Assembly (NCBI GenBank): GCA_009746045.1
Contig: RPFO01000299.1
Span: 2,433,850-2,497,849 of the forward strand
Origin: Mesostigma viride
Lineage: Eukaryota > Streptophyta > Mesostigmatophyceae > Mesostigmatales > Mesostigmataceae
Length of the DNA: 64,000 nucleotides
Direction: 5' to 3'
Position numbers and translations under genes: made by a program. The notes under the pieces were generated by a model that saw only the letters and a list, made by a program, of their open reading frames with translations, was not told the origin of the DNA and searched no databases. Below, piece after piece: positions 25,606 to 35,145 of the stretch; positions within the stretch are counted from its first letter, which is position 1, and the number at the start of each line of letters is the position of its first letter.

Positions 25606-27200
25606 TCTACCAGGTAACGGTTAAGAGAGGTAGGGCGCGAAGTTGAAAGTTTGGAACGGCACTGTCGTCATGCGGCTATTTCACGGCATCATAACGGCCT
25701 TTATTTCAGTTATGTTCAGTTCAGTTTATTCCCACGCCGGTTCCCTAGCCTTGCCCGTACCGGCTTCGGAATAAACGGATGCCGGAACCGTATCCTTGTT
25801 CCAATTTTTAACAGGCAGGTACTACTTATATAAAGCCCGAACTAAGAGCTCTTTTGTAGAATGTTCTCACTGCCTAATTGCTTTAGTGACTTTGCGTTAA
25901 TAATTGTCGGCTGTCAGTCTGTCAGCCAACAATCAGAAATCGTTGTCGCACTTTATAACCTGCTCCAATGGTTGTCCGGCAAAGGCAGGACCAAGCGTTT
26001 TCTAGGGTCTGGCAGGACGGCGGTTTTTTAAATGCCTGTGGCTTTCATTGGTGAATACTAGTTACTGTACCTGTAAATTTATCGGCAGTTTGCGGCTCCG
26101 ACCGTTCTAAAAGGCTTTGAGACAAGTAGTAACCAGTGGAAAGGTAAGATGTCATGACAATACGGAAGATCGCTTGGCTGGAATCACTCGAGACATTCCG
26201 CCTGCCGCTGGCTACGGATGTGACCTAGTCGCAATCTTTTTTTTTGCGCAAATTCAAAAAAACGCGTCTGACGTAGCCCTAGCCGTTGTTCGCAGTCAAG
26301 TCAGTGCTGGGGCTAGCGGGCAGTGAGGGCACATACACGCTAGCTCGAGCGATGGGGCAACCGATTTCCATACGTAACCAATGAATGCAACCACCGAATA
26401 ACAAGCGCTGCAGGTGTGGCAGCAGGGGTGGCAGCGAGAACCGCACTAGAAGCGGTTCTAGTAGCGACGACATGTGAGTGACATAAGTAACGGAGAATAA
26501 ACAGAGCGAGATTCTGGAGCTATCCAAAACCTACAAGGCCGTCATGGACAGGCTGTGATCGAAGAGGAATGGAGCCGGGAAAATGAGCAACTGCGTAGCT
26601 GAGCAAGGATACTTATGAGAATTGCTTGGCAGGTTGCATTGGAAGGCCCATAGACCGCAAAAGCGGCATTCTGAGCAAAAGCTGGTTTCTTAGTATAGCA
26701 TGAACTCTGAATACTTGATTTCTTGTCCTCTTACATGCGTGGTCAAGTTCATGAAGATGACCATCATGAAGTACCGTCCTTGGGCATTTTTGTGCGTACA
26801 TGCCCGTTTGTTGTCAAAGCACGTCCATGCAGACCTGAATCCCATGCAAGCCCCAAGCGTCAATTGCGACTATCTTTGCAAAGGAAAAGCATCTAGACGT
26901 GTTCTGATGAAGCCAGTAAGGTCAAATGTTTCATGGTGCTTCCTCATAAGCCACATAGTAGATTAGATACTAACTTGGTTGGTCCATGCGTGAGTATGTG
27001 CATGTTGTCATCAGTTTGCTACCTACTTTTTAATTACCTTGCCTACTTACTAGCTTTGTTATTGAAGGTATTTTCCTAATTTTGCACTGGAATTCATTCC
27101 TTACATCACTACTATTCTTTCTCCCCTTTGCAATCGCAACAGGAGGGACGGAATGTTATCTTCTCCGCGGTCATGAGGTTGTCCCTTCTGCGTGGTAAGT
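25606..27200. other. Element A right arm, no gene recognised
   Basis: The stretch continues element A after the insertion of C. Short open frames (26117-26326, 26279-26527, 26613-26966) have no domain features. If element A once had a full transposase, most of it is missing here. Confidence 0.5.
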
Positions 27201-27209
27201 GTCATAAAG

Positions 27210-27810
27210 TTGATTAGTCCCTTGGTCCCTCACTTGCTCCTTGCTTCCTTGCATGCTTGCTTGCTGAGTTCGATAAACCCCTTGCTTCCTTGCATGCTTG
27301 TTTCCGTCTTTGCGTGCTTGCTTGCTTCTTTGCGTGGTTGCTTTCTTCCTTGATTAGGCCCTTGCTTGGTTGTTTAGCCGCTTGCTGAATTTGATTAGTT
27401 CCTTGCTTTATTCCCTTGCTTCCTTGCATGCGTGCTTCCTGAATGTAATTAGTCCCTTGCTTCCTTTCTTAGTCCCATGCTTCCTTTGTAAGCCACTCTT
27501 CCTCGCATGCTTGCTGAATTTAATTAATGCCTTGCTTCCTTTGATATGACCTTGCCTACTTGGTTAGGCCGTTCCTTCCCTGCATGCTTGACCACTTGCT
27601 GAATGGAATCAGTCCCCTGATTCCTTTGTTAGGCCCTTGCTTCCTTTGTTAGCCCCTCTTCCTTGCATGCTTGCAATTGCTTGCTTGCTGAATCTAATCA
27701 GTCCCTTGCTTCCTTTGTTACGCCCTTGCTTCCTTATTTAGCCACTCTCGTCCTTGCGCGCATGTACGCTTGCTTGCTGAATTCAATTAGTCCCTTGCCC
27801 TGAAGAAATT
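27210..27810. repeat. Imperfect minisatellite of CTTGCTTCCTTG type
   Basis: Units like 'agtcccttgcttcctttgttaggcccttgcttcctt' alternate with 'gcatgcttgcttgctgaatttaatt' in about 8-10 diverged copies. Confidence 0.75.
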
Positions 27811-28369
27811 TAGTCTAGTTACCCTGGAGCTTCACAGTTAATAAACGTGTTTTCCCTTTTTCAATGCATCGGTCATATGCAATGTCGTGGTTTCTTGGTC
27901 TTGCACATCTCAATAATGGCGGTGCTAGGCTTTCACTTGGGTCACCCTTTCAATGTTTTGTACCAGTCAGAAGTATCTTTTTTTATGCCGAGCATGATGT
28001 TGTTTGCTATGCCTGTGGTCTGGTTAGGTGTACATGTGCACATGCTGCAGCCCAGCGTTTCTAATCATGGTCCTGTTTAATGCCTTTTTTCCCCCTTCCT
28101 GGTTTATGCGTGCAGGTAAATGTGCAACGAAGCACAGTTTGGCAGAGTATATGAAGAACCAAATGATCTACAAGATCTGCCAAACGATGAAGAAACAATC
28201 CTCTTTTTGTTGTGATTTATTTTTTGCCTATGAATAAAAGATTTTTTAAATAATATTTATCAATGTAATAAATGCACTGATTGTGAGTCATGCCCCTGTT
28301 GTAATCATCTTGCATGGTCGTATTTCTGTTGGTCCCTGATAACACCATTTTTTTGTCCCAGAATGGCTG
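27811..28369. other. No gene seen
   Basis: This is an AT-rich stretch with short open frames only. It leads into the right subterminal repeats of element A. Confidence 0.45.
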
Positions 28370-28735
28370 GAGAATTCGCCTGTGCATGTTCTTGATTTTC
28401 TTGAGATTCTACTCGTTTTTTTGTCCTGAGATTTTCTTGAGATTCTACTCGTTTTTTTGTCCTGAGATTGTCCTGAGATTGTCCTGAGATTTTCACTACA
28501 AAGTCAAAATCTCAAGACCTGAGTTTTTCACCAGAAATCTCAGGACCCGAGGTGTGCACTTACCAGATTTTGTGAAGACGAAAAAAATCAGGAAAAATCA
28601 GGGCAATCTCAGGAAAAATTAAGAAAAATCTCAAGACAATCTCAAGATATCTCAGGATTTCTCAGGATTTCTCAGGATTTCTCAGGATTTCTCAAAAAAA
28701 AACTCAGGACGATATCAAGAAATATCAGGACGAAT
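28370..28735. repeat. Right subterminal repeats of CACTA element A
   Basis: Many copies of TCCTGAGATT and its reverse AATCTCAGGA occur, including four TCTCAGGATT in a row near 28650-28690. This mirrors the cluster at 1023-1435, as expected at the two ends of one CACTA element. Confidence 0.85.
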
Positions 28736-28756
28736 TTTTTCCGACTTCCTAGTGTA

Positions 28757-29214
28757 CCGGGACACTATTGTCCTCGTAACAGTACTGTGGTACATTGGGT
28801 GCCTTTGGGCGCCGCGCCGCGTACTTTATTAGTGGTCCTTATCCTTTGGTAGAATGTAGTGGACCAGCGTGTATCTGTAGGCGAGGGCCAGGTCGGCCCG
28901 AGCGTGTTGGACCGTTGGTGACCATTTATGCACGTTCTACCCCTCGTGTGTGCACTCGGCGTGTGTTAAAAATGAATTAACACATATAGGCTTGGGTCAC
29001 GGCAGTGTAGTTGTGTTTCCTTCCTCTATTCCTGGAGTAAACGGGTTGTGTAAATGGCTTATGGCGTATTATAGTAACACTTACGTCAATGCATTGAGAT
29101 CTGGATCGTCTCGTTCGTCTTTCGCTAGGGGTTTAACTAGAGGTGGCTTGACTAGTTTAGGTAGCATCAGGCCAGGTAGAGGTAGAGGTAGTGGTAGATA
29201 CCCGAGGCGTAACA
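28757..29214 (+). repeat. Ty3 5' LTR, second part
   Basis: It continues the LTR from 1009 and ends CGTAACA at 29214. Compared with the 3' LTR I see only an extra AA near 28970. Directly after it, ATGGACTCGGAGG (29215 on) is the likely primer-binding site, with TGG one base from the LTR end. Confidence 0.93.
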
Positions 29215-29727
29215 ATGGACTCGGAGGAATTTTAGGTAGAGAGCCAGACGACGATCCCCTGCAACATACGTCATTGAATCAACCCTTCCGCGTCCGGGAA
29301 AATGAAGACGACACCTACTTGACAGGTAATGGGCGGGTCGCCTGCAAGCTGGGGGGGTAGTGCTGCCCGATTCGGGACACGCCCAGCCTAGAAGATAGAC
29401 CTGCTCAAAGCGGAAAATCCTTTTATAGATAGCTCCTTTCCCTCGTTTTGTTTTCCTTAGACATGTTGTTTACTGTCGTAGATAGGTGATGGTTTCGGTT
29501 CGGCGTTAGGGAGACGATTAGCGTCTTGGTAGGTTCCACCTTTTCCTTCGTGCTGCTGTTCATTAGACGGCCGCACCCGCAGAAATTCACTGGGTCGCTG
29601 ACTTTAGGACTACGAGCGCTGGACCATTGCCGCCCTCGTCATTTCGGTGATCCAGATAACCCAGCTAAGTCGACTCCTACCCCTTCCACTCCTATCGTGA
29701 CTACTCAAGACCACAAGGTGCGTTACC

Positions 29728-30054
29728 ATGAGCCAGCGGCGATCTTTTACTGCTCCTTCCCATTCTTCTAGCGATAATAGTCTAGCTAAATATTACGTAG
29801 TGATTACGCCTCAATGGTCCTCCATTTTCCTTTCTTGGTCCGACGCTAGGAAGATAGTCCAGAACCGTGTATACAACGTAATTAGGTATAAGAAATTTAT
29901 GACCTTCGAAGAAGCTCAGCAGTTCCTTATAGACCATAGCCAATCAGATTTAGGCCTGCACGTACGCCCTATTCCTCATGGTCGTCCTCCTGTAGAAGCT
30001 CTAGTCTTTGCTACCCTCCTTCTTCTCCCCCTAAACGGGCTGCATCTCATCTAG
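29728..30054 (+). CDS. Small ORF with RNase H1 N-terminal / caulimovirus VI-like domain (Ty3 element)
   Basis: This 108-residue ORF lies between the primer-binding site and gag. Residues about 20-67 contain KYYVVITPQWSSIFLSW, then ARKIVQN, then YKKFMTFEEAQQFL. This pattern (YYVV, I...SW, a basic helix, KF.TFEEAQ.FL) is that of the RNA-DNA hybrid-binding domain at the N terminus of eukaryotic RNase H1, also found in the caulimovirus VI protein family (Cauli_VI). A role in binding element RNA or hybrids is inference. The ORF is intact from Met to stop. Chromoviruses do not usually carry such an ORF upstream of gag. It could instead be an alternative N-terminal extension of gag. Confidence 0.6.
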   Translation: MSQRRSFTAPSHSSSDNSLAKYYVVITPQWSSIFLSWSDARKIVQNRVYNVIRYKKFMTFEEAQQFLIDHSQSDLGLHVRPIPHGRPPVEALVFATLLLLPLNGLHLI

Positions 30055-30214
30055 CTTAGATACTCCTCTCACCTTAGAGTTCGGTTCCCTATCCATTACT
30101 GTTGTCAAAAAGGATTGATCTTAATTGTGTCCTTGCTTCAGACATTCGAATTCAAGGTTTTTCCTTTTTCCCTTGTTGCTTTCAGTAGATTCCTATTCCT
30201 TTACTTAGTTAAAG

Positions 30215-31963
30215 ATGGATCCAGTGGGTGGTAATATGTCGCCTATACCTACCAACACTCCTACTATGAATAATAATAATAATACTAACAACCATAACAA
30301 CACTCGTGGTAACCGACGGGACTCACTTGAAACGGTGCACCATCTCACTCCTCAAGGTAATCTGCGTACCTCACCTCCTTCTCTTGTTACTGGTGGTCGC
30401 CGTCGTCCCTCACTTACCCCTCCTACCTATGAACAACGTATGCAAGTCAGATTTAGTGATGACCCTTCCCTTATACCTTGAACCAGGCCCCTGCCCCTCC
30501 TGCAACCTTGGCTCAACCCTCCAGCAGGTCCTCACTAACTAACAATGCTTCTAGGCCTCCTTCCCACCCTGTGCCTTCCATGCCTGCTTTTAACACGGGT
30601 CGTACCTCTGCCCCTGTCGGCCCTTCTGGGCGCCCTAGTGCAGTTCCCTTTTACCCACCTGCTTCCTGGTCCTACCCTGAGACGGCCTATGAGGCAGCCC
30701 AGGTCCCTACCCGTGTGGCTGATTTAGAAGTTAATAGTGATTTCAGCACCATGCCTCTAGATGACAGAAATTATGACCATTTTGCCTACTCCTCTCTTCG
30801 TGAGCAATATACTGTACCTTTCTCCTATGGGCACCAGCCTGAAACGGTGGCCCCTTCTAGACCCCTACCCAAGACTTTTCCTCTTCCTTCCTTCTATCCC
30901 GCTTATGTAGCAGTGGAAGATAGTGGCCCTATGGGAAAAACTGACTCTTCTAATCCCCCTAAGCCCCCTGCTCTTCCCCTCTTTGCTAACCTTCCCAAGC
31001 TGGATGTCAAGTCTACCCCTCAACAGTTTTTCACTTTATTATGTTGCTTACCCAGAACACAGAGTCGTGGCAGAATCATAATAGATGGCGTCTCTCTGAT
31101 GCTGTATTAGTTCCTCACTATCTTACAACCTGCATTACTCCTGAGCTTGCTAACCTCATTCAGTGTGAGTCTTTGGCCTCTCATGCCTACCCTAACTCTG
31201 TAGCAGAATTGTTTAAGCGTTTAGAGAACCATTTAGTCCCTCCTGATTCAGATTGGCAGGATAGATTAGCCTTTGGTACCTTGCAGCAGGGTACTAAATC
31301 ATTTAAGGAGTATATGAAAGAGTTTGATGCTCAGATGGTACGAATTAGGGATTTGTCGGGTGCAGAAGTACGTGCTCGCTTCCTCCAAGGCCTCAGTAGA
31401 CCTTTATTACGTGAAGTCAAGCGCCAGTTCTCTGCCTACCGTTTTACTGATCTGCCCCTCAAGCATGTGCGCCAGCATCTCTTGCGAGTAGCAGATTTCT
31501 TCACCACTCCTTCTCTCCTACCCGTTCCCGTATTAATAATATTATCCTTACCCCTGAGGAGGAGAACTCCTATGTAGAAGAATTAGATATCTGCGTTGCT
31601 GATCTTTCAGCTCTTGATGTCTCTCATATCACATGCTATCATTGTAAGGAAGTAGGTCATCTTAAACGTGAGTGCCCCAAGTTCCTTTCGGGTGCTCCCC
31701 CTCATCCCGACGCTCGCCCTCCTCGTACCCCTCAGCGTGCTCCTATTCGTCCTACTTCAGGACGCATTCCCTCAGCTACCCCTAGTAGGCTGAATGCTGT
31801 GCAGGCAGGACCCCCAGGGTTCCCCTATGATAATCAGGCTCCCGCACCCTCTTCGCTCCCTCGTGACCCTCCAGCAGTGGCTTTTTCGCCAGGGTCTTCT
31901 TCGGGGTTAGTTCCTATGGATTTGGGGGGGAGGGGGAACAGTAGGCCTGTCAGCCGGGGGTAA
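30215..31963 (+). pseudogene. Ty3 gag, frame-broken
   Basis: Gag starts at the ATG at 30215 with an Asn/Pro-rich N-terminus. The frame changes near 30478, 31030 and 31520. Conserved pieces are the capsid region at 31040-31500 (SWQNHNRWRLSD, SVAELFKRLENHL, LQQGTKSFKEYMKEFD, ARFLQGLSRPLLREV), matching the Retrotrans_gag fold. A CX2CX4HX4C zinc knuckle, CYHCKEVGHLKREC, lies near 31630-31675. The breaks fall in otherwise well-preserved sequence. They are either recent mutations, base-calling indels in the assembly, or in one case a programmed shift. The protein would form the particle shell and bind RNA. Confidence 0.85.
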
Positions 31964-32137
31964 CCTGGACAGGTCCTTAGATAGTACCCCAGATAAAAAT
32001 TTTTGCCTGCCTGTTTTTATAACCTCTGTAGGAGCTGAATCTTCCCTACCACTACGTGTGCGTCCTCTTATGTTCTTGAATGGTGGTTTAACCGTTCCCC
32101 ACACTGTTGTAGACCCTTTCTTGCATGCTGATGAACT

Positions 32138-33829
32138 TTGAATGTCTCTGTGTTGATAGATAGCGGTGCGGCTAGCTCCTTTGTGAGCGAGGCCCTAGTT
32201 AGGCGTTTAGGACTAGTCCCTACCCCTCACACCAAACCTGTCACTGTTCATTATGCTGATGGTCGCACCAGTCATTCCCCGGGTACGGTGTCCCTTCCCC
32301 TGGTCATACAAGGACGTACTGTCAACCTGACGGCCACTATAGGCCCTATCACTACCGCTGATGTATTACTAGGATTAGATTGGCACCAGGATAATAAGAT
32401 TACTATTAATTATGATACCATGGTCATTTGGTTTCCAGATAGCTCTTACTGGGTACCAGAACGTCATTATAGATTGGAAAATTTATCCTTGGTAGATATT
32501 ACTCCTCCTACACCTGTTGATCCTCCTGTAAGACCTATACCTGAAGTATTAATGTCCAATGATGAGTTGCGTTCTGAATTAAAGGAATATGGATATTTAT
32601 TATGTATGTTCCTTCAGTTAGAAGTACAGGAGATACCTATCACTAATAATAGTGTGGATATAGATATAAACACAGTGGATACAATAGGAGTGGGATTTAC
32701 TGAAAATGAAATAGTAAGATACATGGCTGTGATAGATTCCTCAAAAGTTTTTGAAGAAAAGACTCCTTCTTATCCTCCTCCTCGTTCTGTTTTACACCGT
32801 GTAGTTATCAAGGACGGTGCAGTTCCTACGCACTCTCCGATGTATAGAATGGGCCCTACCGAGTTAAAGGAACTAAAACAGATTTTAGTGTCACTATTAG
32901 AAGCAGGATTGATAGAGCCCAGTAACTCTCCCTACTCAGCTGGTGTCCTGTTAGTTCCTAAGCCAAATGGCAAGTTTCGCCTAGTTACTGATTATAGGAA
33001 GTTGAATGATATTACTGTGAAGTCTAAATACCCTCTACCTCGTATTGATGATATATTTAATAAGGTTAAAGGTTCCACTTGTTTCACAGTACTGGATTGC
33101 GCGGATGGTTTTTGGCAGTTGCGGATAGCTCCTGAGGATTGCCATAAAACCGCCTTTGCTACCCCTTTTGGTCATTACCAGTTCAGAGTAGCGGCTATGG
33201 GACTCTGTAACTCGCCTGCCTCTTTTCAAATGTTAATGAATGAAGTGCTTAGACCTGTTATGGGAAATTCTCACCTTCCTCAGGTGTCCTCTGATTTAAA
33301 GGATCCTTCCTTCTCCTCTGTTTCTTTATCTGAGCATGACCGTTCTTGTGCTCAAGCTTACTTAGATGATATTCTTATTTACTCTCCTGATTTTGAAACG
33401 CACCTACGTGATCTAAAGAAAGTATTAGAAATAATGGCTGAAAATTCCTTGTGGGCGCGCCGTGCTTAAGTTCGTTCGGGTAGGAGTGTCCCATTTTTAG
33501 GGCACGTTCTGTCAGATGCCGGGGTCGCTACCGACCCGGGTAAAACTAAGTCAATTCAGGAATGGCCTACCCCTACCGACGTTAAAGGTGTACGTAGTTT
33601 TCTAGGAATTGCTTCTTACTATAGGCGCTTTATCCCGCGTTTCGCAACTATAGCAGCCCCTATTAATCATTTGTTAAAGAAGGATATCCCCTTTGTTTGG
33701 AGTAGTGAATGTCAGTCGGCTTTTCAGTGTCTAAAATCCCTACTCCTTTCCCCTCCTGTACTCATCCTACCGGATACTACTAAACCCTTTGTGGTAGCTA
33801 CAGATGCTAGTAAGGTAGCTATAGGGGGC
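32138..33829 (+). pseudogene. Ty3 pol, first part: protease, reverse transcriptase, start of RNase H
   Basis: The protease active site is VLIDSGAASSF near residue 5. RT motifs follow: LVPKPNGKFRLVTDYRKLND, FTVLDCADGFWQLRIAP, FRVAAMGLCNSPASFQ and the catalytic AYLDDILIYS near 33355. Between VLRPVMG and YLDD there are about 35 extra residues (HLPQVSSDLKDPSF and on) compared with the usual close spacing. An in-frame TAA at 33467-33469 stops the ORF. The reading continues in frame through SVPFLGHVLSD, SFLGIASYYRRFIPRF and the RNase H start (VVATDASKVAIGG), where the hAT element interrupts at 33830. Confidence 0.88.
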
Positions 33830-35137
33830 CCGGGTTGGCAAATACGGGTACGGGGTATAATACGCGGACCTAAAATACGCGTATTATACGTGGGGGGTGT
33901 AAAATACGCGGCGGTAAAATACGCGACAGTTTTTGTGGTCCAATTGTCGGTCACCCAATTAGCACGCTCCTTGATGATGGTCATGCAGTTATTGCAACTG
34001 AAATTTGGTGTATATGCTTATTTATTAACATCTTCCATTAATTTATGCCCTGCAATCCTATCTGATTATGATTTGTTAAATGCTGGGGGGAGCAGACTGC
34101 AACGGGAACTGTAAGGAATCAATTAATTAGTTAATTGTAAGGAAAGCCATCCACTATATAATGCATGAGAGGACATAAGACACAACTTCCGAGAAGGAGG
34201 GGTGACGTGCCCTCCTTTGTACTGGATCATGCCGGCCACCATCTGCTTGAAAGAGGCGCTCTCAGCCGCATTGAAGGCAATGCCGTTCTCGATAAAAAAT
34301 TCGGCAGCCAGCAGCTGGACACCTTGATCGTCGACGGGAACCAGCCATTTGGTGATGCTCAGCTGGCCTTTGCTGGGAACCGACGACAAGTCAACCGGCG
34401 CAGCCCCTCCCATCTCCGCCATTGCCCTGTTCAAATTGTGATGCTTCTTGGCGTCTGACTTCTGCAACTTGTTGTTAGCAATCCTGAGAAACCTGCTCCG
34501 GATATTCGGTGGAATTTTGTCGCAGGGTAACATCCCTTCCCCTGCGATTCCGGCAAAGTGTGCACGTCGGACTCGGAATACGCTGATTGGCCCCGCCTTC
34601 TAGGAGAAGTTCTTGTTGCAAAATGAGCAGAACCTCCTCGACACATACTGCGTTGTGTTACTAACAGCATCTGTGACTGCTTCTTTCTTCTCGACAACGA
34701 AATCCCATTCAGGCCCTTTCTTCTTCATGGCTGCAAATCGAAAATGGCTGCACACTATCGCACAGTCGCACTGGCCTCGTCGTCGCTATATGTATTAGTG
34801 CATTACACCGTCAGTAGCACAGCTGGCATTTGCTGGCATTATGCGTTATGTACCTAGTCCTAGCTGTCTCCTACCGGCCAAAGATTTTGCAAGGCTTGCG
34901 CTTTATGGAAAGAACTGTACGCATCTACTTCTAGTAGTAAAAATCTCAAATGTGCAGTGAACGCGCCGCGCCCAGAACCTGGGCACCGCGCCAGTGCCCG
35001 CTGCCCGCTGGTACCCCCGAAAAATTCTAAGTCCAAACCGCGTATTCTGAAGTAAAGTACGCGTATATACGGCGGAGGCCTTCAGTGTACGTTTTCCCGT
35101 ATTTTTGCGGCTCCGTACGGCGTACTGACCAACCCGG
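33830..35137 (-). mobile_element. hAT-type DNA transposon in the RNase H region
   Basis: The 8-bp duplication TAGGGGGC flanks it exactly (33822-33829 and 35138-35145). Removing one copy plus the element joins VAIGG to VLLQDQGQG and restores the RNase H frame. The ends are inverted repeats CCGGGTTGG...CCAACCCGG. Subterminal TACGCG-type repeats occur at both ends (33850-33930, 35040-35075). A broken transposase N-terminal region runs on the minus strand. An 8-bp TSD plus the BED-finger-like and hAT-like N-terminal motifs assign it to hAT. At 1.3 kb it is an internal-deletion derivative. Confidence 0.88.
34123..34740 (-). pseudogene. hAT transposase N-terminal remnant
   Basis: On the minus strand, from about 34727, KGPEWDFVVEKKEAVTD and RRFCSFCNKNF give the start of a BED-type zinc finger, followed by a stop and a frame change. 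A 136-residue ORF (34533-34123) then carries LLAAEFFIENGIAFNAAESA, SFKQMV and TPPSRK. These match the conserved 'I..N.I.F...E...F...' block preceding the catalytic core of hAT transposases. The RNase H-like catalytic core and dimerisation region are missing. Confidence 0.75.
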
Positions 35138-35145
35138 TAGGGGGC

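Noticed and set aside
28950-29360. 136-codon frame crossing the Ty3 5' LTR end
   Set aside because: Arg/Gly stretch comes from 'ggtagaggtag' repeats of the LTR; no domain and no conservation evidence.
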